Source: Betaproteobacteria bacterium Ga0077526
GTDB taxonomy: Bacteria > Pseudomonadota > Gammaproteobacteria > Burkholderiales > Ga0077523
Assembly: GCA_001464765.1 (NCBI GenBank)
Contig: LNDV01000035.1
Coordinates: forward strand, 124,001 to 188,000
Direction: 5' to 3'
DNA length: 64,000 bases
Shown in pieces: positions 26,234 to 35,705 of this stretch (its first letter is position 1; the number at the start of each line of letters is the position of its first letter). Under the pieces are notes generated by a model. That model was given only the letters and a program-made list of their open reading frames with translations, did not search any database and was not told where the DNA came from. Position numbers and translations under genes: made by a program.

Positions 26234-27922
26234 TCAAGGCATGAGTGCGAAAGTCCAGAGCGTGCCGCCCGGCGGTACCGTGGCCAGACGCTCGTCTCCC
26301 GCGAAGAACAGATAGACGGTACCGATACCGCTGGCGACGGTCACGTACTGGCGGCCGCCGTGCTCCCAGGTGATCGGCTGGGACACGATGCCGGAACTCG
26401 TCTGGAAGCTCCAGAGCTTCTGCCCGGTCCCGGCGTGGAACGCGGCGAACTCGCCGGTCATGTTGCCTGTGAAGACGAGATCGCCTGCCGTGGCGAGCGT
26501 GCCCGAGAAGCTGGCGATGGTCCACGGATGCTGCCACTTCGCCTTGCCCGTGACCGGGTCCAGGGCCTTCAGGGCGCCGCCGGCCTTCTGGTCGAAACGC
26601 CACTTCGCCTCCATCGCGATGTAGGGCGCGCCGGCTTCGTAGGGCTGCTTGGCGGGACGGTAGTCCCACTCGTTGTCGAGCACGTTCGCGTAGAGCAGGC
26701 CGGTCGCGGGGCTGAACGACATCGGGTTCCAGTTCTTGCCACCGAAGGCGGCGGGCGCGACAGTGACCCAGTCCCCGGTTTCGCGCATCTTCTTGACGGC
26801 CGCGGTCTCCACCGGCCGGCCGGTCTTCATGTCGATGCCTTCGGCCCAGGTCTGGCGGGTGAAGGCGTTGGCCGCGAGCAACTCGCCGCTCACGCGGTCG
26901 AGCACGTAGAGGAAGCCGTTGCGGTTGGCCTGCATCACGACCTTGCGCGGCTTGCCGGCCACGAGGATATCGGCCTGCACCAGTTCGTTGTTGCCGTCGA
27001 AATCGAAGGTGTCGTTCGGCGTGAACTGGTAGTACCAGACGACTTCACCGGTCTTCGGGCGCATGGCCAGCACCGACGCGGTGTAGAGGTTGTCGCCGCG
27101 GCGGTCCTGCGCGTTCCACGGGCTGGCATTGCCGACGCCCCAGAACACGAGATCCAGCGCGGGATCGTAGGACCCGGTGAGCCACGCCGGTCCGCCGCCG
27201 CGAGTCCACGCGTCGCCCTCGGGCCATGTTTCGCTGCCGGGCTCGCCCGGTGCGGGGATGGTGTACTTGCGCCAGAGCTGCTTGCCGGTCTCCGGGTCCC
27301 AGGCTTCGATGTAGCCGCGCCCGCCGTGTTCGCCGCAGCCGATGCCGGTGATGAGCACGCCGTTGGCCACCAGCGGCGCAACGCTCATGGAATAGCCTTG
27401 CTTGTAGTCCGCGGACTTGGACTTCCACAATTCCTTGCCCGTCTTCGCATCGAGCGCCAGCACCTGCGCGTCGAGAGTCGTCCGGAACAGCTTGCCCTCG
27501 TAGAGCGCCGGTCCGCGGTTCACCTGACCGCTCAGTGCCGCCCGGCCGATATCCGGCCCGTATTCCAGTTCGTGCTTCCACGCCATCCGGCCTGTTAGCG
27601 CGTCGACCGCGTACGTGGACTTGCCGGTCGTGTAGTACATCATCCCGCCACTCACGAGCGGCTGCGCCTCGTCGCCCAGCGAATTGTTGGTGCCCATCGC
27701 CCAGACCGGCACGAGCCGGGAGACCGTGCGCGCATTGATCTGCTTGAGCGGACTGAACCGCTGCTGCGAGTACCCCATTCCGTAGGTGACCACGTCGCCG
27801 GGCGTCGTGTGATCGGCCGACAGCACAGCGGTCGACTGGGCGCCGGCAGGCGCGCACACCGCCCACAAGCCGGCTGCCAAGGCGGCCGGCAACCCGTTAC
27901 GCAAGCAATCCATGGACTTCAT
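26234..27922 (-). CDS. PQQ-dependent alcohol dehydrogenase (methanol/ethanol family)
   Basis: This 562-residue quinoprotein has a signal peptide (about 1-28) and an eight-bladed propeller with repeated W-motifs (DAKTGKELWKSKS, DPETGKQLWRKY, GTGQKLWSFQ). Likely metal/PQQ residues are E198, N265 (VGNASPWN) and D307 (DTFDFDG), the last being the catalytic Asp position. D309, two residues later, matches the extra Asp seen in lanthanide-dependent members. The vicinal Cys-Cys pair normally before VNRG is absent (ALSGQVNRG). It is followed by its cytochrome c and faces a divergent AraC regulator. It probably oxidises a primary alcohol or aldehyde in the periplasm. Confidence 0.87.
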   Translation of the reverse strand: MKSMDCLRNGLPAALAAGLWAVCAPAGAQSTAVLSADHTTPGDVVTYGMGYSQQRFSPLKQINARTVSRLVPVWAMGTNNSLGDEAQPLVSGGMMYYTTGKSTYAVDALTGRMAWKHELEYGPDIGRAALSGQVNRGPALYEGKLFRTTLDAQVLALDAKTGKELWKSKSADYKQGYSMSVAPLVANGVLITGIGCGEHGGRGYIEAWDPETGKQLWRKYTIPAPGEPGSETWPEGDAWTRGGGPAWLTGSYDPALDLVFWGVGNASPWNAQDRRGDNLYTASVLAMRPKTGEVVWYYQFTPNDTFDFDGNNELVQADILVAGKPRKVVMQANRNGFLYVLDRVSGELLAANAFTRQTWAEGIDMKTGRPVETAAVKKMRETGDWVTVAPAAFGGKNWNPMSFSPATGLLYANVLDNEWDYRPAKQPYEAGAPYIAMEAKWRFDQKAGGALKALDPVTGKAKWQHPWTIASFSGTLATAGDLVFTGNMTGEFAAFHAGTGQKLWSFQTSSGIVSQPITWEHGGRQYVTVASGIGTVYLFFAGDERLATVPPGGTLWTFALMP

Positions 27923-28174
27923 GACTGGGACTCCCGAGGACGTTCATTGTTGTGGGAAGGGACGCTCACCGGCGTCATCCCTGACGGAAGCACCGACCTG
28001 GAACCGGACTGCGGCCGGCTTCGTGAATCGGTTTCGGCACTCCCGTGAGGCTTCCGTCGGAAGATAGACACATGCCCCGGGGGCGTCTTGACTCTGCCTG
28101 CACCGGCAGTTGTCCTGGAGCGCAGTCCCGGGGGTACACTTCCCTGCGAGGGCGCAACGGAGCTGGAGACAGGC

Positions 28175-29125
28175 ATGAGCGCGCGTTTTTCCACGGCGGA
28201 CGTCGGCACGAGCAGGCAGTTCCACTACTTCCGGGAGACCATCTGCGAGACGGTCATCCAGCTCGGCGCACGCCGGCGGCACGTCGGGCCGTTCGGCGCC
28301 GAGATCGCCACTCACGGCTTCGGCCCGCTGCGCTTCATCGACGTCTGCTGCGACCCGGTCACCATCGAGCGCAACCCGAGCCACATCGCCCACGAAAGCC
28401 GCGGCTCCTTCTTCGTGACACTCCAGATCGCCGGGACGGGGTTCGTGCGGCAGCGCGGGCGGGAAGCCCGCCTGGAGCCCGGGGAGTTCACGGTGCTGGA
28501 CAGTACCGAACCCTACGTCCTGCATTTCGACGTGCCGGTGCGGCGGCTCGTGGTGGAAGTCCCGCGCGACGAAATACAGCATCGCGCCGGCCTCGCGAAC
28601 GATCTGCGGGGCGTGAGCTTCGACCGGCATCGCCCCGGCGCGGGACTCGCGTTCCAGGTCTTCTCCGCCCTGCACCGGGAGGCCCCTGGTCTGCCCGGGA
28701 ACGGGCAGTCGCGCCTTGCCGCCCGGGCGCTGGATCTGGCCGTCGCCGCCATGATGGGCTCTTCGGGCATTCCCACCGAAAAGGCGGAAGACCCGCGCGG
28801 AATGCTCTGTGCACTTCGCGACTACGCGCGCGCAAACCTGAGCGATCCGGAACTCACGCCCGCTGCCGCGGCCCGCGCCAACGGTATCTCGGTGCGTTAC
28901 CTGCATCAGTTGTTCCGCGGCGCTGGCACGTCCTTCGGCACCTGGGTACGGGAACAGCGTCTCGAGCAATGCCACGATGCCATCGCCGATCCCTCCCAGT
29001 CCGGACGGTCGATCAGCGACATCGCATTCACCGGCGGCTTCAACGACGCCGCCCATTTCAGCCGCACATTTGCCCAGCGGTACGGCTATCCGCCGAGTCG
29101 TCTTCGCGCACGGCGCTCGTCCTGA
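28175..29125 (+). CDS. AraC-family transcriptional regulator
   Basis: This 316-residue regulator has an N-terminal ligand-binding domain of the AraC-binding-2 type (EPGEFTVLDSTEPYVLHFD) and two C-terminal helix-turn-helix units (TPAAAARANGISVRYLHQLFRGAG and ISDIAFTGGFNDAAHFSRTF). The ATG at 28175 has GGAGACAGG upstream, whereas the in-frame ATG at 28088 adds residues lacking family character. It lies divergently from the PQQ dehydrogenase across 252 bases, so it most likely controls that gene. Confidence 0.83.
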   Translation: MSARFSTADVGTSRQFHYFRETICETVIQLGARRRHVGPFGAEIATHGFGPLRFIDVCCDPVTIERNPSHIAHESRGSFFVTLQIAGTGFVRQRGREARLEPGEFTVLDSTEPYVLHFDVPVRRLVVEVPRDEIQHRAGLANDLRGVSFDRHRPGAGLAFQVFSALHREAPGLPGNGQSRLAARALDLAVAAMMGSSGIPTEKAEDPRGMLCALRDYARANLSDPELTPAAAARANGISVRYLHQLFRGAGTSFGTWVREQRLEQCHDAIADPSQSGRSISDIAFTGGFNDAAHFSRTFAQRYGYPPSRLRARRSS

Positions 29126-29141
29126 AGGGACTTCGCGTCGC

Positions 29142-31649
29142 TCAGGCCGGGCCCGCCGCGGCAGGCGCGTGCTTCTCCAGCGCGGCCACCATCCGCGCCA
29201 CGCGATCGCTCACCTTCTCGGTGGAAAGCCGCTCGCGGATGCGCTCCACCATGAGTGGAAACGCAAAGGGTGTCGCGCGAGGCGGTGTCGAAAAGACGAT
29301 CTCGCGACTGGCGATCCGCTGCAGTGTGCGCTCGAGCCGCGAGTACTCTAGCTCCTGCTCGAGGACCTCGCGCCGCGACTGGCGCAGCAGCAGGTTGTCG
29401 GGGTCGTACTTCGCGAACACGTCGAAGAACAGTTCGCTCGACGCCTGCAGCTGTCGCGTGCTCTTGGGCTGCCCGGGATAGCCCTGGAAGATGAGCCCGG
29501 CGACGCGCGCGATCTCGCGGAACCGCCCTCGCGCGAGCTGCCCCGCGTTGAGGCTGGCGAGGATGTCGTGTTCCAGCCCCTCGACCCGGAACAGACCACC
29601 GTCGATCAGAGACCGCCAGTCGACCTCCCGCGGGGCGAGCATCTCGAAGCCATAGTCGTTCACGCACAGGGAAAAGCTCTCCGGCCGCACCTGACCAACG
29701 CGCCAGGCCAGCAGATTGGACAGGCCCGTATGCACGTGCCGACCGGCGAACGGGAAGCAGAAGAAGTGACAGCCCTCGCGGGTCGTGAACACTTCGATCA
29801 GAAGCTCGTTCGCCGCCGGCACGCGGGACCAGCGCGCCTGCAGTTCGAACAGCGGCGCGAGGGCTCGCAGCTCGGGCTCGACGAGCTCTCCGCGGCGGGC
29901 CTCGTCCACGAGCGCGACGACGGCATCCGCCAGTTCGGAGGATAGCGGCATCTTGCCGCCGTTCCAGCGCGGCACCGCGGCTTTGCCGGCCGTGGCCTTG
30001 CGGACCAGCGCGGTCATCTCGTGCACGCGCACGAGTTCGAGCGTCCGTCCGGCGAAGTGGAAGCAGTCACCGGGATGCAGCATGCCGATGAAGGATTCCT
30101 CCACGTGGCCGATGCGCCCGCCGCTCATCCAGCGTACCTCCATCGAGGCGTCGCTCACGATCGTGCCGATGGACATGCGGTGCCGCTTCGCGATCTGCGC
30201 ATCCGGCACCGCGTGAACGCCCTCGTCGTCCGCGACGATGCGGTGGTATTCGGGATAGGCCCGCAGCGACGAGCCGCCCCGCATCACGAAATCGAGCGCC
30301 CACTGCCAGTCCTGATCGCTCAGCTTCCGGTACGCGTGCGTCGAGCGAATCTCCGCGAGCAGATCCTCGGGCCGGAATCCGCCGCCGAGCGCCACGGTCA
30401 CCAGGTGCTGGACGAGCACATCGAGAGGTTCCCGCGGCGGCCGACGCGATTCGATGAGCCCGGCGGCGGACGCGCGCCGCGCCGCGGCGGCCTCGACGAG
30501 TTCGAAGGCGTGGGTCGGCACGCAGGTCACACGCGATTCGCGACCCGGCGCGTGCCCCGAGCGCCCTGCCCTCTGCGTGAGCCGCGCGATGCCCTTCGGG
30601 CTACCGAGTTGCAGCACCCGGTCCACGGGCAGGAAGTCCACGCCGAGATCGAGGCTCGACGTGCACACGCATGCGCGGAGCGTCCCGGCGGCCAGACTCG
30701 CTTCCACCCAGTCGCGCAGTTCCCGATCGAGGGATCCGTGATGCAGCGCAAGAACGCCCGCCCAGTCTGGCCGTGCATCGAGCACGGCGCGATACCACAT
30801 CTCCGCCTGCGAGCGGGTGTTGGTGAACAACAGCGTCGTACCACCCGCCTCCACCGCCGCGACGACATCGTCGAGCAGCGTGAGCCCCATGTGCCCCGCC
30901 CAGGGAAACCGCTCCACCGTGGCCGGGATGATGGCGTCGATTGTGAGTCGCTTCGGCACGCGACCGCGCACGATCACACCGTCGTGCGCCGCGCCGAGCA
31001 GCACGTCGAGCGACTCGTCGAGATTGCCCAGCGTCGCGGAGAGGCCCCACGTGACGAGCGACGGCTGCCAGCGGCGCAGCCGCGCGAGTGCCAGTTGCGT
31101 CTGCACGCCGCGCTTGCCGCCCATGAGTTCGTGCCACTCGTCGACCACGACCGTGGCAACCTCGTCCAACCGTTCCGCGGCATCCGCCCGCGTCAGCAGC
31201 AGACTGAGACTCTCCGGCGTGGTGACGAGCACGCTGGGCAGCCGCTTTGTCTGTCTCGCGCGGGCGGCGGACGACGTGTCGCCGGTCCGGATGTCCACGG
31301 TCCAGGAGAGACCGAGACCATCGACGGCGACCTGCAGCGCACGCGCCGTATCGGCGGCGAGCGCGCGCATCGGTGTGAGCCAGATCACCGTCAGCGCAGG
31401 CGCCGGCTCGCCATGCGTGGCACTGCGGAGCAAGGCGCCGAGCCACACGGCGTAGGTCTTTCCGGTCCCCGTGGTGGCGTGGAGCAGTCCGGAGCGCCCC
31501 GCCTGCATGGCCGCCCACACCTCCTGCTGGAAGGGGAATGGCGTCCATCCGCGGGACGCGAACCACGCTTCGAGATCCGCGTCGCGCAACGGCCCCGTTG
31601 CACGGGACAGCACGGGCACTGCGGTCTTCGCGGGACGGGAACGGGCCAT
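29142..31649 (-). CDS. ligase-associated DEXH-box helicase (Lhr-like)
   Basis: This 835-residue superfamily 2 helicase belongs to the Lhr-core group associated with bacterial ATP-dependent ligases. Motif I is ATTGTGKT, motif II is VVDEWHEL (DEWH box), motif III is SATLGN and motif VI is QRAGRSGHAPG. A long Lhr-type C-terminal region follows. It would unwind DNA or RNA:DNA during repair with the ligase and exonuclease encoded upstream. The usual fourth partner, a PdeM-type phosphoesterase, is not next to it: the convergent AraC gene ends 16 bases away. Confidence 0.87.
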   Translation of the reverse strand: MARSRPAKTAVPVLSRATGPLRDADLEAWFASRGWTPFPFQQEVWAAMQAGRSGLLHATTGTGKTYAVWLGALLRSATHGEPAPALTVIWLTPMRALAADTARALQVAVDGLGLSWTVDIRTGDTSSAARARQTKRLPSVLVTTPESLSLLLTRADAAERLDEVATVVVDEWHELMGGKRGVQTQLALARLRRWQPSLVTWGLSATLGNLDESLDVLLGAAHDGVIVRGRVPKRLTIDAIIPATVERFPWAGHMGLTLLDDVVAAVEAGGTTLLFTNTRSQAEMWYRAVLDARPDWAGVLALHHGSLDRELRDWVEASLAAGTLRACVCTSSLDLGVDFLPVDRVLQLGSPKGIARLTQRAGRSGHAPGRESRVTCVPTHAFELVEAAAARRASAAGLIESRRPPREPLDVLVQHLVTVALGGGFRPEDLLAEIRSTHAYRKLSDQDWQWALDFVMRGGSSLRAYPEYHRIVADDEGVHAVPDAQIAKRHRMSIGTIVSDASMEVRWMSGGRIGHVEESFIGMLHPGDCFHFAGRTLELVRVHEMTALVRKATAGKAAVPRWNGGKMPLSSELADAVVALVDEARRGELVEPELRALAPLFELQARWSRVPAANELLIEVFTTREGCHFFCFPFAGRHVHTGLSNLLAWRVGQVRPESFSLCVNDYGFEMLAPREVDWRSLIDGGLFRVEGLEHDILASLNAGQLARGRFREIARVAGLIFQGYPGQPKSTRQLQASSELFFDVFAKYDPDNLLLRQSRREVLEQELEYSRLERTLQRIASREIVFSTPPRATPFAFPLMVERIRERLSTEKVSDRVARMVAALEKHAPAAAGPA

Positions 31650-32281
31650 GACGGCGGGACTCAGTGCGGGGAAACCCGGCAGGGGAAAGGCCTATCGGAG
31701 ACACGGACAGGCCATGCGTTCCGCACGGGGCGATGGTGTGACGCGATCGGTGCGCATGCGCAATTCTCGTCAGCGTCGGGAATGCTGACGCTCGTGCCCC
31801 GCCCGCCGAGGCCGAACCGGAAAAAATCGCACTGCGGGATCGTCGATGTCACAGCGGCGGCGAACACTTCCGAAAAGCCGATCGCGTGTTGCCCGGCTTT
31901 TCCGAGGACTGCGTCGAGTTGACTTACAGTCTTTCCGACCCTGCGACCGCATGCCGATGGCGTCATGCACCCGAAAACGGCCGCGCAGCCCGTGGCACCC
32001 CGATTGCTGATTGAGGGATGTTGCCGAGAACAACAAGACATGACCGCGGACCAGCGCTTTCGCGGCAAGGATCGTAGCGGCAACATCGCTGACCGGCGTT
32101 CCGGGGAGACCCGGGCCCGCCCGTCATGCACGAATCGCGAGCGGGTGTTGCAGGTCGTTCGGCGATTCCATAACAACAACAGTCTGGCAGTCCCTTGGAG
32201 CCGCGTACACCCCACGCGGCTCCTCATTCTCCGGGCGCCTCGTCCCGATCACATGCGCCGCCATCACCTCGGGCGAGCGCG
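31650..32281. other. 632-base intergenic region, no gene recognised
   Basis: This gap separates the helicase from the LolA-like gene. Open frames exist on both strands but read as low-complexity Arg/Ser/Cys-rich text without domains or ribosome-binding sites. A small hairpin, GTCAGC pairing with GCTGAC, lies near 31766-31787. The region is less GC-rich than its surroundings and probably holds the helicase promoter. Confidence 0.4.
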
Positions 32282-32980
32282 CTACTTCGACGCCGAGATC
32301 TCGACATCGGCGGGCTTCTCGAACAGCGCCATGTCCAGGGTTCCATCGACACGATAGAGGTCGTAGCGGACGGCGTACTCCACCTTCGGAGAGCGCATGC
32401 GCACCTGACGCGGGAGCGACGAGTTCTTGTCGATCCAGAGCGTCGCCGTCGTGTCCGCGAGCTCGAGCTTCATCACCTTGCAGGCGATACCGTCGATGAC
32501 TTCGTCGGCCAGGACCTCGGCATTGCGCGTCCGGAAGAACTCCACCTCCCTGCCCATCTGCAGGCGCTGCAGCGAACCGGGCGCGCCGCCCTGGAACACC
32601 GGGAACAGGACATTGAAGGTGGGGCCGGGATCCACCATGTGACTCCCCGTTCGGGTGGTCCGGTTGATCAGCCAGGCATCGGGCGCATTGGCGATCAGCA
32701 GCACCTCGGAACCGTTGGCCGGATTGCGTGGCTCCTCGTATCGGAGGTGGTGGTCCTTGAAGCGCCAGAGCTTGCGCGGCGCCGCCTCGAAACTTCCCTC
32801 CTTCACCCAGGACGCGATCAGCCGGTACTGGATGAACGTGACACGCTCTTCCTCGTTGGCCGCCGACGCGGTCTGGAGACCGCCAGCCAGGCAGCATGCT
32901 GCGACCAGCAGGAGGCCGGTGGCCCGGCGCGACCATCCGGCCAGCCCGGACCGGACGATGCGAAAGATGCGAAAAGTCAT
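32282..32980 (-). CDS. LolA-fold outer-membrane lipoprotein-sorting-like protein
   Basis: This 232-residue exported protein has a signal peptide ending near ASAANEE. Beta-strand-rich text follows that resembles the LolA/LppX-like group: LWRFKDHHLRYEEP, AWLINRTTRTGSHMVDPG, then a C-terminal half with VIDGIACKVMKLEL, TLWIDKNSSLPRQV and YDLYRVDG. Such proteins usually carry hydrophobic ligands or lipoproteins across the periplasm. Its ATG overlaps the DNA ligase stop (ATGA), coupling it to a repair operon, which is odd for a periplasmic protein. Confidence 0.65.
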   Translation of the reverse strand: MTFRIFRIVRSGLAGWSRRATGLLLVAACCLAGGLQTASAANEEERVTFIQYRLIASWVKEGSFEAAPRKLWRFKDHHLRYEEPRNPANGSEVLLIANAPDAWLINRTTRTGSHMVDPGPTFNVLFPVFQGGAPGSLQRLQMGREVEFFRTRNAEVLADEVIDGIACKVMKLELADTTATLWIDKNSSLPRQVRMRSPKVEYAVRYDLYRVDGTLDMALFEKPADVEISASK

Positions 32981-34617
32981 TCTCGGGGTTCTCCTCGTTC
33001 AGGGATGAAAGGGGCCGGCAAGGCCGGGCCGATGAGACGCAACAGCGTGTCGAGAGTATCAGCGTCGCGGGGTTTCTTGTCGCTACGAAGGCGCAGGATA
33101 CGCGGGAAGCGTACCGCCACCCCGCTCTTGTGCCTCGGTGATCGGGCAATGCCTTCGAACCCGATCTCCATCACGAGTTCCGGCGTGACACTGCGGACGG
33201 GCCCGAATTTCTCGCGCGTATGGGCGCGGATGAAGTTGTCCACCTCGCGGATCTCGGCGTCGGTGAGGCCCGAGTAGGCCTTCGCGAAGGGAACGAGTTC
33301 CTCGCCCCGCCACACGGCGAAAGTGTAGTCGGTGTAGAGACTGGCGCGCCGCCCGTGACCTCGCTGCGCATAGACGAGCACGGCATCGACGCTGTACGGA
33401 TCGATCTTCCACTTCCACCAGCCGCCGCCCTCGAGCTTTACCCGGCCCGCGCCGTATGCGGAATCCTGGTGTTTGAGCATCAGCCCCTCCACCCCCCGAT
33501 CGCGCGCCTGTGCGCGTTGCGCGGCAAGACTGTTCCAGTCGGTCGCGACGACGACGGGCGACACATGCAGCGCGGGATCGGCGACGCGTTCCACCAGTTC
33601 CTCCAGCGCGGCGCGGCGCCGGTGAAGCGGGTCGGCCCGGCAGTCGCGGCCTTCGATTTCCAGCAGGTCATAGGCCACGAACGCGACTGGCGCCTCGCGG
33701 AGTACACGCGGCGTGAGTTTCTTGCGGCCGATGCGCTGTTGCAGCAGGGCGAACGGCGCGGCCGCCCCGTCCCGCCAGGCGAGCAGTTCGCCATCCAGGA
33801 CCACGCCATCGGGAAGTCGGGCGGCGAGCGCACCGAGTTCCGGAAACCGCTCGGTCATGGGTTCGTCGCCCCGTGACCAGACATACGGTCGGCCGCCGCG
33901 GACGATCAGCTGCGCCCGGATACCGTCCCACTTCCACTCCGCCTGCCACTGCTCGCACGGGCCGAGTTCCTCGACAGGCCGGTCGATCGGGTGCGCCAGA
34001 AAGAACGGGTAAGGTCGGCCCGCGCGTTCGTCGCCGCGCTCGGCCGCGAACAGCGCTCGGTAGGCCTGTGCCGTGGGCTGCCAGTCGCCCAGCAGACGCT
34101 CCGCGACGAGTGTCGGCTCCACGCCGGCCACCTCGGCCACCGCACGTGTGACGAGCAAACGCGACACGCCCACGCGGAACCCGCCGGTGATGAGCTTGTT
34201 CCAGACGAGGCGGCCGGAGGCATCCAGTTCGCGCCACGCCGCGATCACCGCGTCGTCGAGGGCGCTGTCCCGCAGGCTTCGCAGCGGCAGAAGCCGGTGC
34301 TCGACCCAATCGGCCAGGGACGCGTCGCTGCCCGAGCCCGGGTCGGGCAGCAGGTGAGCGATGGTCTCCGCGAGATCGCCGACGGCCTGGTAGCACTCCT
34401 CGAACAGCCACTCCGGAATGTCTGCGGTCCGGACGGCCAGTGTGCGCAGGACGCGAGTCGGAATCACCTGGCGCGGCTTCTCGCCACCAAGAAAGAACAC
34501 CGCCCACGCGCAGTCGGCATCGGATGCCGCGGAGAAGTACTCGCGCAGCGCCGCGAGCTTGCGCAGCGTCGACGTCGTCGCGTCGAGTTCCCGGTACAGC
34601 GATGCGAACCGCCTCAC
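32977..34617 (-). CDS. ATP-dependent DNA ligase (LigB/cisplatin-module type)
   Basis: This 546-residue ATP-dependent DNA ligase has the adenylated Lys in EWKWDGIR and nucleotidyltransferase motifs including LDGELLAWRDG, VAYDLLEIEGRD and EGLMLKHQDS. The OB-fold contains VAVRFPRILRLR. The N-terminal helical DNA-binding domain starts at FASLYRELDATT. The GTG at 34617 overlaps the exonuclease stop (GTGA) and is the natural start. It seals nicks during repair with the exonuclease upstream and the Lhr-like helicase downstream. Confidence 0.9.
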   Translation of the reverse strand: MRRFASLYRELDATTSTLRKLAALREYFSAASDADCAWAVFFLGGEKPRQVIPTRVLRTLAVRTADIPEWLFEECYQAVGDLAETIAHLLPDPGSGSDASLADWVEHRLLPLRSLRDSALDDAVIAAWRELDASGRLVWNKLITGGFRVGVSRLLVTRAVAEVAGVEPTLVAERLLGDWQPTAQAYRALFAAERGDERAGRPYPFFLAHPIDRPVEELGPCEQWQAEWKWDGIRAQLIVRGGRPYVWSRGDEPMTERFPELGALAARLPDGVVLDGELLAWRDGAAAPFALLQQRIGRKKLTPRVLREAPVAFVAYDLLEIEGRDCRADPLHRRRAALEELVERVADPALHVSPVVVATDWNSLAAQRAQARDRGVEGLMLKHQDSAYGAGRVKLEGGGWWKWKIDPYSVDAVLVYAQRGHGRRASLYTDYTFAVWRGEELVPFAKAYSGLTDAEIREVDNFIRAHTREKFGPVRSVTPELVMEIGFEGIARSPRHKSGVAVRFPRILRLRSDKKPRDADTLDTLLRLIGPALPAPFIPERGEPRE

Positions 34618-35627
34618 GGGACTTCGGCGCCGTCGTCGCCGCCTCCGAACTCCGTCTCGAACGCGCGGGCCTCCAGGCCCTGCTCCGTGAGCCAGCGCAC
34701 CATGACCGGCACCTGCCCGTGGGTGACGAACACGCGGCTGGCGCCGCTCGCCGCGATCGCACTCTGCAGGCCCGGCCAGTCGGCGTGGTCCGACAGGACG
34801 AATCCGCGATCGACGCTGCGGCGCCGGCGTGCGCCGCGCAGCTGCATCCAGCCCGATGCGAAGGCGTCGCTGAACTCGCCGAAGCGGCGCAGCCAGGGTG
34901 TGCCCTGCGCCGACGGCGGCGCGAGCACCAGCGCACGACGCAGGTCTTCGCTGCCGGGACGGTCCGATACGCGAAGGGTCGGCGGCAACGTCACACCGCT
35001 TCCCCGATAGGCGTCGTTGAGAGCCTCGACGGCGCCGTGACACACGATGGGACCGATCGACGCCTCTACACCGGCGAGGATCCGTTGCGCCTTGCCGAAG
35101 GAATACGCATAGAGAACGGACGCTCGGCCCGCCGCCGCGTTCGCGGCCCACCACTCGTTCACCTGCGCGAAGATGTCGCCGGGCGGACGCCAGCGGTAGA
35201 TCGGCAGGCCGAAGGTGGACTCCGTGACGAACGTGTGCGCCGCCACTGGCTCGAACGGCGCGCATGTCGCGTCCGGCGCCACCTTGTAGTCACCCGAGAG
35301 CACCCAGACTTCGCCGGCATGCTCGAGGCGTACCTGGGCCGAGCCGAGTACGTGGCCGGCCGGATGGAACGAGAGCCTCACGCTGCCGACGGTCACCGAT
35401 TCCCCGTAGGCGAGGCACTGGAGCGAAACGTCGCCGAGCCGGATGCGCAGCACCTGTTCGGCATCGCGGGTGGCGAGATAGTGCGCGTGCCCGCGCCGCG
35501 CGTGGTCGGCATGGGCGTGGGTGATGATGGCCCGGTCGACCGGGCGCCAGGGATCGATATAGCTGTCCGCCGCCTCGCAGTAGAGGCCCCGCTCGGTCAG
35601 GCGGACGAGGTCGGTGCGCGGCGTCAC
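34614..35627 (-). CDS. ligase-associated exonuclease (metallo-beta-lactamase fold)
   Basis: This 337-residue enzyme of the metallo-beta-lactamase/beta-CASP group is found next to bacterial ATP-dependent ligases. The metal-binding motif THAHADHAR is at about residue 37. Further ligands are GHVLGSAQV, SGDYK and the C-terminal SDHADWPG and VTHGQ. The GTG at 35627 has GGAGA about 6 bases upstream and begins just before the domain. It likely trims 3' ends before ligation. Confidence 0.85.
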   Translation of the reverse strand: MTPRTDLVRLTERGLYCEAADSYIDPWRPVDRAIITHAHADHARRGHAHYLATRDAEQVLRIRLGDVSLQCLAYGESVTVGSVRLSFHPAGHVLGSAQVRLEHAGEVWVLSGDYKVAPDATCAPFEPVAAHTFVTESTFGLPIYRWRPPGDIFAQVNEWWAANAAAGRASVLYAYSFGKAQRILAGVEASIGPIVCHGAVEALNDAYRGSGVTLPPTLRVSDRPGSEDLRRALVLAPPSAQGTPWLRRFGEFSDAFASGWMQLRGARRRRSVDRGFVLSDHADWPGLQSAIAASGASRVFVTHGQVPVMVRWLTEQGLEARAFETEFGGGDDGAEVP

Positions 35628-35650
35628 GGCCGGTCTCCGCAACCACGTCG

Positions 35651-35679
35651 AAAACGAAAACGGCGCCCGAGGGCGCCGT
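35651..35679 (-). terminator. rho-independent terminator after transaldolase
   Basis: On the minus strand a perfect 9-bp stem, ACGGCGCCC pairing with GGGCGCCGT around a two-base loop, is followed by TTTCGTTTT. It lies about 27 bases beyond the transaldolase stop and just before the exonuclease start, separating the two transcripts. Confidence 0.8.
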
Positions 35680-35705
35680 ATCGGCATCGCAGCCTCAAGG
35701 GGCGG

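Noticed and set aside
31661..32227. Minus-strand frame of 188 codons in the gap above the helicase
   Set aside because: No ribosome-binding site, a Cys/Arg/Ser-rich sequence and no family likeness.
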